Positions 55,906-64,000 of a stretch of DNA of 64,000 bases are shown here, one piece after another. The stretch spans positions 62,001-126,000 of the forward strand of contig NZ_JAMDGZ010000010.1 in the NCBI RefSeq assembly GCF_028656935.1, given 5' to 3'. The notes beneath the pieces were generated by a model. It did not search any database. It was given only the letters and a program-made list of their open reading frames with translations, and was not told where the DNA came from. Source of the DNA: Pseudomonas rubra (GTDB lineage: Bacteria > Pseudomonadota > Gammaproteobacteria > Pseudomonadales > Pseudomonadaceae). The translations under genes were made by a program, and so were the position numbers. Every line of letters begins with the position of its first letter. Position 1 is the first letter of the stretch.

Positions 55906-57966
55906 TCAACCCGCCTTCACCGCCCGCGGCGCCTTGCCTGTCTTCATCTGTTCCAGCAACGGTGTGCACTGATTCGGCACATCGCCGCTGGGCGCGATCA
56001 GTGCCAGCAATCCGGCCGCCGGCCCCACTGCAACCCCCAGCGCGACCATGCCCACGCCGCGCAACGCCAGCGGCAATGCCTGCACGCCGGCGCTGGGCTT
56101 GGCAAAAGGCCCGCGCACATACAACGGTGAACGCAACGAGATCAGGCGCACGCCCTTGGATTCGGGGTTGATCTTCAGGTCCAACTGCTCGCTGGCGAAG
56201 TTGGCCGTGCCGTCGATGTGGATGATCGCGTTCTCGGTATCGAAGACAAACACCCGGGTGGTCGCCAGGCCATTCTTGATGCCGAAATCGGCCGCCGCGC
56301 AGTTGATCTTCACATCCTTGTCGCCAAACAGCTTGCCGACCACATAGTTGCCAACGTTGAGCCCGGCGATTTCCATCAATCCACGGCTGATCGCGCCATC
56401 GTTGATCAGCATCTTCAGGTCGCCATTGGCCGTGGCCAGCAAGGCCGCCACCGAGTTGCCACGCCCGCTCAGGTCGGCGTCGCCATTAAGCTCGCCGAAG
56501 CTGGTCTTCATCGGCTCGAAGGTCGGGAACAACTGCTTGAGCTTGAAGTTGCGCGCGCTCAATTGCGCTCGCCCCTGCAACGGCACACTACGGCCATCCA
56601 GGCGCACCTGGGCGTCGAGCTTGCCACCGGCAATGCCAAAGCGCAGCGGTTCCAGGCGCAGCACGCCATCGTCGAGAACGAAGTGGCTGGAGAGATCGGT
56701 AAACGGCAGTTCGGCACTGTGCACGATGCGCTTGCCGCTGAAGGTCACGTCGGCGTCCATGCTCCGCCAGCGTTCGGTCCGGAACGCCTCGACCGGCAAC
56801 ACCTTGCCCGCCGGTTGCTTGCTGGCACCGCCTCGGGCTTTCTGCTGGGCATTGGAATCGGCACCGATCAGCGGCGCCAGGTCCTTGAACAACAACTGAT
56901 TGGAGACCAGCTTGCCGGTCAGTTTCGGCCGCGGCTGGCTGGCGGCGAAGGCCAGGTCGCCATGGATATCACTGTCACCGATCTTGCCGTTGAAGCCTTC
57001 ATAGCGAAACAGCGCGCCGCCGGGCTCATGCAACTTGGCCGTGAGATGACCATCGGTTGCGTAGGGTGGTGAGTCGGGCAGAGTTACGCCGGTCAGTGGG
57101 TACAGGTTGCCCAGGCTAGTACCGGAGAGTCGCAAGCGCAGGTCCAACGCTCCGAGATTACGCGGATCGGTGAGCGTGCCAGCGACGGCGATACGGGTGG
57201 CTCCGATGGCCATGTCGGCTTGCAGTGGGAACGGCTGCGCAGCGTCCTGCAGCGCCAGCAGGCCGCCAATCTTGCCAGTACCGGCAAGCGCCTGACCTTT
57301 GTAGAGGCCCTTGACCTTGAGTCCGAAGGCATAATCCTGGGCGGCACCAGTCTTTTGCGCGGCCCCCTTGCCGACGATATCGCCGAACGGGATCGGCTTA
57401 CCCAGTGGGTCGATCAGCACGTCCAGTTGAGTCTTCAGGCTCTGGTCGTCGAGTCTGACCTGGCCCTTATCGAAGCCGATAGCGCCGATATCCAGCACCC
57501 ATTGCGACGCTTCGGCCTGGTCATCCTTGGGCCCGAAATCGAAGTTCCAGTTGGCACGGCCATCGGCCAGGCGCTTGAGGCTGGCGGTCGGCTGGTTGAG
57601 GCCGATGCGCGGAATGACGATCTGCTGCACCAATAGCGGCAGCGGCGCCAGGCGGAACTCGACACGCTTGAGGCCGACCATCTGCGGTTCCTTGAGCCAG
57701 TCCGGGTTGCCCAGGGTAAGGTCCTCGGCAATGAAATGCGGCCACGGCAGCCAGGCACGCCAACCACCCTGCTCCGGCTCACGCTGCCAGCGCACGGCCA
57801 GGTTGCCATTGATCGCAAAGGGCCGATGCAGCGCTTCGGAGACCTTGGCATTGAGGGTCGGCTTGATCCGGTTCCAGTCGAAGGTGGCGATGACGATCAC
57901 CAGTACGCCCAGGACCAGCAGCAGGCTGGCCAGGGTCCAGGTGATGATTTTGGCAGGACGCGTCAT
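55906..57966 (-). CDS. AsmA family protein
   Basis: Protein of 686 residues with one N-terminal membrane helix (ITWTLASLLLVLGVLVIVIAT) and a long periplasmic part made of AsmA repeats: an N-terminal AsmA domain (INGNLAVRW, WPHFIAEDLTLGNPDWLK) and a C-terminal AsmA_2-like domain (GNSVAALLATANGDLKMLINDGAISRGLMEIAGLN). AsmA-like proteins are built like bridge-type lipid transfer proteins and act in outer-membrane homeostasis. The ATG at 57966 places the membrane helix at the N terminus. Confidence 0.9.
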   Translation of the reverse strand: MTRPAKIITWTLASLLLVLGVLVIVIATFDWNRIKPTLNAKVSEALHRPFAINGNLAVRWQREPEQGGWRAWLPWPHFIAEDLTLGNPDWLKEPQMVGLKRVEFRLAPLPLLVQQIVIPRIGLNQPTASLKRLADGRANWNFDFGPKDDQAEASQWVLDIGAIGFDKGQVRLDDQSLKTQLDVLIDPLGKPIPFGDIVGKGAAQKTGAAQDYAFGLKVKGLYKGQALAGTGKIGGLLALQDAAQPFPLQADMAIGATRIAVAGTLTDPRNLGALDLRLRLSGTSLGNLYPLTGVTLPDSPPYATDGHLTAKLHEPGGALFRYEGFNGKIGDSDIHGDLAFAASQPRPKLTGKLVSNQLLFKDLAPLIGADSNAQQKARGGASKQPAGKVLPVEAFRTERWRSMDADVTFSGKRIVHSAELPFTDLSSHFVLDDGVLRLEPLRFGIAGGKLDAQVRLDGRSVPLQGRAQLSARNFKLKQLFPTFEPMKTSFGELNGDADLSGRGNSVAALLATANGDLKMLINDGAISRGLMEIAGLNVGNYVVGKLFGDKDVKINCAAADFGIKNGLATTRVFVFDTENAIIHIDGTANFASEQLDLKINPESKGVRLISLRSPLYVRGPFAKPSAGVQALPLALRGVGMVALGVAVGPAAGLLALIAPSGDVPNQCTPLLEQMKTGKAPRAVKAG

Positions 57967-58306
57967 TGCACGGTTCTCCGGATGGCTGCAGGGCAAAAAC
58001 GGGCGCGCTGATGGCACCTATCTCTTCGGACTGATGAAATCCCGAGGGGTTTAATCGGTCAGCCATGATAACGAGGTTTTTTCTGACCTTTCTCTCAACT
58101 TTTGTCGATCGTTACCACCTTCGGCAGCGTCGGTAACAGCCTGCCCGCCATGCCCCATCAAGCCGTAAGCCGCTACCCAGAGCGGTCGCTGCAAAACATC
58201 AATTCCGTTGATTGTTACCATTATCTTTATGAACTTTTATCTGGCGTTTCCCGGCGTAGCATTGGCTCCGTACCCACTTTCCAGCCCCACCGAGGAGCAC
58301 CGAACC

Positions 58307-58663
58307 ATGAAACGCCAATTACTGCTTAGCCTGTCCCTGTCCATCCTGGCTGCCAACGCCTTTGCCGTACCCGCTGCCGAACAGGCCCTGACCGCCGAAT
58401 CACGCTCAAGCTCGACGGTGATCTCGCAACCGCTCAATCCACTGGCCGAAGGTGGCTCGGATCGCTTGCTGGAGCGCAACAATCGTGTTGCCGAAGGCGG
58501 TGCTGATCGCCTGAATGACCGAGTCAAAGTGGCCGAGGGTGGTTCCGATCGCCTGAAACAGTATTACAAAGTAGCCGAAGGTGGTTCAGACCGTCTGAAT
58601 GCACGCTTGCAGGTCGCAGAAGGTGGATCTGATCGTCTGATCGAAAACCAGCGCGCGAGCTGA
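58307..58663 (+). CDS. Secreted AEGGSDRL-repeat protein of unknown function
   Basis: Exported protein of 118 residues. The signal peptide ends near residue 20 (LAANAFA) and is followed by a short linker (21-46) and five repeats of 14-15 residues starting at 47, 62, 76, 90 and 104. Each repeat opens AEGG(S/A)DRL and then varies (LERNNRV, NDRVKV, KQYYKV, NARLQV, IENQRAS). The repeats are strongly conserved as protein but use different codons, so they are old and under selection. There are no cysteines. GAGGAG lies before the ATG and a strong terminator follows. I cannot assign a function. Confidence 0.82.
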   Translation: MKRQLLLSLSLSILAANAFAVPAAEQALTAESRSSSTVISQPLNPLAEGGSDRLLERNNRVAEGGADRLNDRVKVAEGGSDRLKQYYKVAEGGSDRLNARLQVAEGGSDRLIENQRAS

Positions 58664-58713
58664 AGCCTATGCCAGACAACAACAGACACCAGCGCTGTAG
58701 CAGCTCCCCTCCC

Positions 58714-58745
58714 AGCCCGGTCCATTGACCGGGCTTTGTTTTTCT
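58714..58745 (+). terminator. Terminator of the AEGGSDRL-repeat gene
   Basis: AGCCCGGTC pairs with GACCGGGCT around CATT, followed by TTGTTTTT. Perfect nine-base stem, 50 bases after the stop. Confidence 0.93.
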
Positions 58746-58797
58746 GGCGCCAGGCTATTAGAGTGCAGGGCTGTTTCATTGCCTGCCGATACTTGCC

Positions 58798-59427
58798 ATG
58801 CTGCCGCGCGCCGAACAAAAGCAACAGACCCGCCAAGCCCTGCTGGATGCCGCCCGCCACCTGATGGAAAGCGGTCGAGGCTTCGGCAGCATCAGCCTGC
58901 GCGAAGTGGCGAAAACCGCAGGCATCGTCCCCACCGGCTTTTACCGGCACTTCGTCGACATGGACGAACTGGGCCTGGTCCTGGTCAATGAGGTCGGCGA
59001 AACCTTCCGCCAGACCATCCGCCTGGTGCGCCAGAACGAATTCGAGCTCGGTGGCATCACCGATGCCTCGGTACGGATCTTTCTCGACGTGGTCGCGGCC
59101 AACCGCGCCCAGTTCCTGTTCCTCGCCCGCGAGCAGTACGGCGGCTCGCAGCCGGTGCGCCAGGCCATCGGCGACTTGCGCCAGGGCATCAGCTCGGACC
59201 TGGCCACCGACCTTGCACGCATGCCGCGCTGGCAACACCTGGACGCCGCTGCCCTGGCGGTGATGGCCGACCTGGTGGTGAAAACCGTGTTCGCCACCCT
59301 GCCGGAGTTGATCGACGAACCGAGCGCCAATACTGCCGAAATGATCAGCGCCCAGGAGAAGATCACCCAGCAGCTGCGCTTCATCTTTATCGGCGCCAAG
59401 CATTGGCAGGGGCTCAGTACCCTGTAG
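58798..59427 (+). CDS. fabR: TetR family regulator, FabR/DesT type
   Basis: DNA-binding repressor of 209 residues that is closest in sequence to FabR of E. coli, which balances unsaturated and saturated fatty-acid synthesis. The helix-turn-helix near 28-55 reads ISLREVAKTAGIVPTGFYRHF, followed by DMDELGLVLVNE, both diagnostic of the FabR/DesT group. The C-terminal ligand domain is helical. No desaturase or fab gene lies next to it, so its targets must be elsewhere; the symbol is tentative. Confidence 0.78.
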   Translation: MLPRAEQKQQTRQALLDAARHLMESGRGFGSISLREVAKTAGIVPTGFYRHFVDMDELGLVLVNEVGETFRQTIRLVRQNEFELGGITDASVRIFLDVVAANRAQFLFLAREQYGGSQPVRQAIGDLRQGISSDLATDLARMPRWQHLDAAALAVMADLVVKTVFATLPELIDEPSANTAEMISAQEKITQQLRFIFIGAKHWQGLSTL

Positions 59428-59521
59428 GCCGTGTGCTGTGCTGGCCGCACCGCCACCCCCAAACTCCCCGCCGTTTCCTGCTACCATTGCGCGCAAACGC
59501 ACCGACCGCGACGATTTTTCC

Positions 59522-60622
59522 ATGCCCGACCTTTGTACTGCCCCGTCTGAACTGCTCGCCAAGGTCCAGGCGCACTTTGACCTGCGCATCGTGCCGCTGT
59601 GGCAAGGCCCGGGCTGGAATGCAGAGATGGCGCTGCCCTTCGAAGCCCTTGATCCGCAGCAACGGCCACTGCCGGTGCAACGCTATCGGGCCATGGCCTG
59701 CGCGCGCCAGTTGTACCTGTTCAGCAGCCGTATCGAACAACCTGGTGCCCGCGAGCGCGCTGCAGCGCTGTTTCGCTCGTTGCAGCGGCACTTCCATGAT
59801 GCCGAGCACGGCGGCTGGTTCTACAGCATCGATGCCCAGGGCAAGCCACTGGACCGGCGTAAGGACCTCTACACCCACGCCTTTATCGTCTTCGCCTGCG
59901 CGCATTATTGGGGCAAGGTTCGCGAGCAACTGGTCGAATCGACTCTCGACGCCGCGCTGGCAGTGATTGCCGAGCAATTCGCCCGTGATGATGGCCTGTA
60001 CGAGGCGAGCCTTGGCGAAGACTGGTCGGACCTTGCCAGTGGCCCCCTGCAGAACCCGCTGATGCACCTGGCCGAAGCCTTCCTCGCCACATTGTCGGTG
60101 CGTGACGATGAAGCCGTAGCGCAGGCGTTGGAAGACCTGGCAGCGGCCATGCAAGCGCACTTCATCGACCCTGAACACGGGGTGATGCTGGAGAAACCGC
60201 GAGGCGCTGTGGATAACTGGTTCGAACCGGGGCACCAGTTCGAATGGTTCTACTTACTGGAGTCTTCACCACTGCTATGCGGTGGCGAGTTGCATCGGTC
60301 GCTCAGCCGCGCGTTCACCTATGCCGAGCACTGCGGGGTGAAGGACACCGCAGTGCTGGCCATGCTCAGCGCCGATGGCCAGGTGCGTGATGCCACCCAA
60401 CGCATCTGGGCCCAGGCCGAGTACCTGCGCGCCCTGACCTTGCGCCCGGACAGTGACGCCAAGGTACTGGCCCAGCTCCAGGCGCTGCAGCAGAATTTCC
60501 TGCATGCCGATGGCTGGTATGAGTGTCGGGATGCCAGTGGCAAGGTCAGCCGCGAAGATATGCCGTCGACCACGCCTTACCATTTGGCGACTTGTCTGGA
60601 AGGGTTGCAGCGTCAGCACTGA
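59522..60622 (+). CDS. AGE family epimerase/isomerase
   Basis: Sugar epimerase or isomerase of 366 residues with an (alpha/alpha)6 barrel, of the N-acylglucosamine 2-epimerase / mannose isomerase family. Conserved pieces include YTHAFIVFACAHYWG, ENPLMHLAEAF-like (here LQNPLMHLAEAFLA), WFEPGHQFEWFYLLE and CGVKDTAVLAML with the catalytic His residues. D-mannose or aldose-ketose conversion is likely; the sequence alone does not settle the substrate. The ATG at 59522 starts the conserved part. Confidence 0.83.
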   Translation: MPDLCTAPSELLAKVQAHFDLRIVPLWQGPGWNAEMALPFEALDPQQRPLPVQRYRAMACARQLYLFSSRIEQPGARERAAALFRSLQRHFHDAEHGGWFYSIDAQGKPLDRRKDLYTHAFIVFACAHYWGKVREQLVESTLDAALAVIAEQFARDDGLYEASLGEDWSDLASGPLQNPLMHLAEAFLATLSVRDDEAVAQALEDLAAAMQAHFIDPEHGVMLEKPRGAVDNWFEPGHQFEWFYLLESSPLLCGGELHRSLSRAFTYAEHCGVKDTAVLAMLSADGQVRDATQRIWAQAEYLRALTLRPDSDAKVLAQLQALQQNFLHADGWYECRDASGKVSREDMPSTTPYHLATCLEGLQRQH

Positions 60623-60626
60623 CGCT

Positions 60627-60663
60627 ATCGCGGGGCATTGTGGGAGCGGGCTTGCCCCGCGAT
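60627..60663. repeat. REP pair, one half truncated
   Basis: ATCGCGGGGCA is followed at once by TGTGGGAGCGGGCTTG and CCCCGCGAT. It looks like an inverted REP pair from which most of the first copy was lost. It lies between convergent genes. Confidence 0.8.
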
Positions 60664-60669
60664 GGGCCC

Positions 60670-62070
<1,401 letters not shown>

Positions 62071-62104
62071 AAAAAAATGCCCCGTCACACGGGGCATTTT
62101 TTCC
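62071..62104 (-). terminator. Terminator of the liv operon
   Basis: TGCCCCGT pairs with ACGGGGCA around CAC, flanked by seven A residues on one side and six T residues on the other. It works in either direction and lies ten bases after the livF stop on the minus strand. Confidence 0.95.
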
Positions 62105-62113
62105 AGCAAAAGA

Positions 62114-62830
62114 TCAGTGCCCGCCCAGATAAGCGTTGCGCACCTCCTCATTGACCAACAGCTCCTGGCCAGTACCGGTCAGGCGGATATGGCCGTTGAC
62201 CATCACATAGGCGCGGTCCGAGAGCTTCAGCGCATGGTTGGCGTTCTGCTCCACCAGGAAGATGGTCATGCCGGTCTGAGCCAGCTCACGCAAGGTGGCG
62301 AAGATCTGCTTGACCACGATCGGCGCCAGGCCCAGCGACGGCTCATCGAGCAGCAGCAACTTGGGCCGGCTCATCAGTGCCCGGGCAATGGCGAGCATTT
62401 GCTGCTCGCCGCCAGACATGGTCATGGCACGCTGGTTACGCCGCTCCTTGAGCCGTGGGAACAGCTCGAACATGCGCTGCATGTCCTCACTGGCAAACTT
62501 GTCGCCAATCGGGATGGTCCCCATCATCAGGTTCTCTTCCACCGACATGTCGGGGAACACCCGCCGGCCTTCCGGCGACTGGGCAATACCGTTGGAAGCA
62601 ATGTAGTGCGAGGACTTGTGGGTAATGTCAGTGCCGCGGTAGATGATCTGCCCGGCGGCGGCCCGCGGCTGGCCGAAGATCGACATCAGCAGGGTCGACT
62701 TGCCGGCGCCGTTGGAGCCGATCAGGCTCACTGTTTCACCCTCATCAATGTGCAGCGAGACTTTTTTCAGGGCCTGGATCGGCCCGTAAAACACGTCGAT
62801 CTCTTTGAGTTCGAGGATCGGTGCACTCAT
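62114..62830 (-). CDS. livF: Branched-chain amino-acid ABC transporter ATPase LivF (BraG)
   Basis: ATPase of 238 residues with Walker A GSNGAGKST, signature MSGGEQQMLAIARAL and Walker B LLLLDEPSLGLAP, the LivF form. It pairs with LivG to drive high-affinity import of leucine, isoleucine and valine. It is the last gene of the operon; its start overlaps the livG stop by four bases (ATGA) and a strong terminator follows. Confidence 0.96.
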   Translation of the reverse strand: MSAPILELKEIDVFYGPIQALKKVSLHIDEGETVSLIGSNGAGKSTLLMSIFGQPRAAAGQIIYRGTDITHKSSHYIASNGIAQSPEGRRVFPDMSVEENLMMGTIPIGDKFASEDMQRMFELFPRLKERRNQRAMTMSGGEQQMLAIARALMSRPKLLLLDEPSLGLAPIVVKQIFATLRELAQTGMTIFLVEQNANHALKLSDRAYVMVNGHIRLTGTGQELLVNEEVRNAYLGGH

Positions 62831-63702
62831 ACCAGTTCCTCTTCATCGGCGCCCAGGTAGGCGGCAATTACCGTCGGATTGTGACGGATGTCTTGTGGCG
62901 CGCCTTCGGCGATCACGTTACCGTGGTCAAGCACCACGATATGGTCGGATATGCTCATGACCATGCCCATGTCGTGCTCGATCAGCACCACAGTCAGGTC
63001 GTGCTCGTCACGCAATACGCGGATCATCTTGCTCAAGGCCTCGGTCTCCTGCGGATTGAGGCCCGCCGCCGGTTCGTCCAGGCAGATGATCTGCGGCCGC
63101 GTGCACATGGCCCGGGCAATCTCCAGGCGACGTTGCTGGCCGTACGACAGTTCACCGGCCAGGCGGTTGGCGCAGTCGACCAGGTCAACCACTTCCAGCC
63201 AGTAGAAGGCGTGGTCCAGGGCATCGCTTTCAGCCTTGCGGTAGCCCTTGGTGTTGAGTACGCCGGCCAGCAAATTGCGGTTGACCCACATGTGCTGGGC
63301 CACCAGCAGGTTCTCGACCACCGACATTTCCCGGAACAGGCGAATGTTCTGGAAGGTCCGCGCCAGGCCTGCGCGGTTGACCAGGTGGGTACCGCCAAAC
63401 ATCTTGTAATGCAGGCGGTTGATAAAGCGCTTGGGCGAGACGAAGTCACCGAACTGGAAACGCTCGCCCAGCAGCTGGATAACGTTGGTGCGGGTGCCGC
63501 GCATGTTCAGCTCGATCTTGCCGCCACTGGCCTTGTAGAAACCGGTCAGGCAGTTGAACACCGTGGTCTTGCCAGCACCGTTGGGGCCGATCAGGGCGAA
63601 AATGGAGTTGCGCTTGACCTTCAGGCTGACATCGCTGAGCGCCTTGATCCCGCCAAACTGCATCATCAGGTTGTCGACCGAGAGAATCACCTCATCGCTC
63701 AT
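62827..63702 (-). CDS. livG: Branched-chain amino-acid ABC transporter ATPase LivG (BraF)
   Basis: ATPase of 291 residues with Walker [10 protein letters not shown], signature [15 protein letters not shown] and Walker [14 protein letters not shown]. The insert between Walker A and the signature (about 75-150, with [29 protein letters not shown]) is the LivG type. It overlaps livM and livF by four bases each, so the operon is tightly coupled. Confidence 0.96.
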   Translation of the reverse strand: MSDEVILSVDNLMMQFGGIKALSDVSLKVKRNSIFALIGPNGAGKTTVFNCLTGFYKASGGKIELNMRGTRTNVIQLLGERFQFGDFVSPKRFINRLHYKMFGGTHLVNRAGLARTFQNIRLFREMSVVENLLVAQHMWVNRNLLAGVLNTKGYRKAESDALDHAFYWLEVVDLVDCANRLAGELSYGQQRRLEIARAMCTRPQIICLDEPAAGLNPQETEALSKMIRVLRDEHDLTVVLIEHDMGMVMSISDHIVVLDHGNVIAEGAPQDIRHNPTVIAAYLGADEEELV

Positions 63703-64000
63703 GGCGCTACTCCTTTACGCGGAACCACACCGGTACGGCTGATGCGAATCAGGCCGCGCGGCCTCCAGATCATCATCAACACCATCAGCACGCCGAACAG
63801 CAGCACCCGGTATTCGGAGAAACTGCGCAACAACTCCGGCGCCACGGTCAGCACGAACGCGGCAATCACCACACCGACGGTCGAGCCCATGCCGCCGAGC
63901 ACGACGATGGCAAGGATCAGCGCCGACTCGAAGAAGGTGAACGAGGACGGGTTGACGAAGCCCTGGTAGCTGGCAAAGAACACCCCGGCAAGGCCTGCGG
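63699..64000 (-). CDS. livM: Branched-chain amino-acid ABC transporter permease LivM (BraE), N-terminal part missing
   Basis: Only the last 100 or so codons are in the window; the frame is open to base 64000 and the start lies beyond it. Visible are two to three C-terminal membrane helices of the LivM family ([38 protein letters not shown], then [21 protein letters not shown]). The stop overlaps the livG start by four bases (ATGA). Confidence 0.93.
   Translation of the reverse strand, partial: AGLAGVFFASYQGFVNPSSFTFFESALILAIVVLGGMGSTVGVVIAAFVLTVAPELLRSFSEYRVLLFGVLMVLMMIWRPRGLIRISRTGVVPRKGVAP

Noticed and set aside
58445..58660. CRISPR-like repeat array
   Set aside because: The repeats are 42-45 bases with differing codons and no spacers; they encode the AEGGSDRL protein repeats.

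Overview
The window is one continuous stretch of a GC-rich gammaproteobacterial chromosome, and the gene content and order point to a Pseudomonas, most likely of the P. putida group. The order gcbA, ctpL, dsbD, aroQ, accBC, prmA, zinc-ribbon gene, dusB-fis, purHD, retS is the same as PA4843 to PA4856 of P. aeruginosa. The cobalamin genes followed by nfeD, a stomatin gene, oprC, cycA and urtABCDE resemble the P. putida arrangement as I remember it; the species is not proven. Typical Pseudomonas REP palindromes lie in many gaps. I see no rRNA, tRNA, CRISPR array, insertion sequence or prophage.

Bases 1-18140 are core housekeeping and signalling genes on the plus strand: a c-di-GMP synthase cut by the window edge, a chemoreceptor, periplasmic thiol-disulphide transfer (dsbD), aromatic and fatty-acid precursor enzymes (aroQ, accB, accC), ribosomal protein methylation (prmA), tRNA modification with a nucleoid protein (dusB-fis), the end of purine synthesis (purH, purD), the hybrid sensor retS, and a MarC membrane protein. 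Bases 18136-20185 hold a minus-strand operon of three divergent paralogues of unknown function; this is the most novel item in the window.

Bases 20289-27834 are two divergent cobalamin operons (cobGHIJ leftwards, cobL-cbiD-cobK rightwards) that mix aerobic (CobG, CobJ) and anaerobic-type (CbiG domain, CbiD) parts. A VapBC toxin-antitoxin pair follows cobK directly, then an NfeD/stomatin pair. Bases 30008-37717 form a copper operon (two DUF2946 proteins, a PCuAC chaperone, the OprC receptor, a PepSY membrane protein) that runs straight into a BtuCDF/FecBCDE-type ABC importer. Bases 37828-46733 hold cycA, a small exported protein, the urea importer urtABCDE behind a sigma-54 promoter, and two acetyltransferases.

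Bases 46779-61437 are mixed stress and accessory genes: cbpA-cbpM with a sigma-32 promoter diverging from an Hsp70-like gene, an AI-2E family protein, an unknown lipoprotein, psiF, an AraC regulator facing an EamA exporter over a 21-bp-period repeat, a lipase, osmE, a ferritin-like protein, asmA, a secreted AEGGSDRL-repeat protein, a FabR-type regulator, an epimerase/isomerase and ydfG. A 630-bp non-coding stretch (61438-62070) carries an ordered cluster of DnaA-box-like sites. The window ends in the branched-chain amino-acid importer genes livF, livG and the 3' end of livM on the minus strand.
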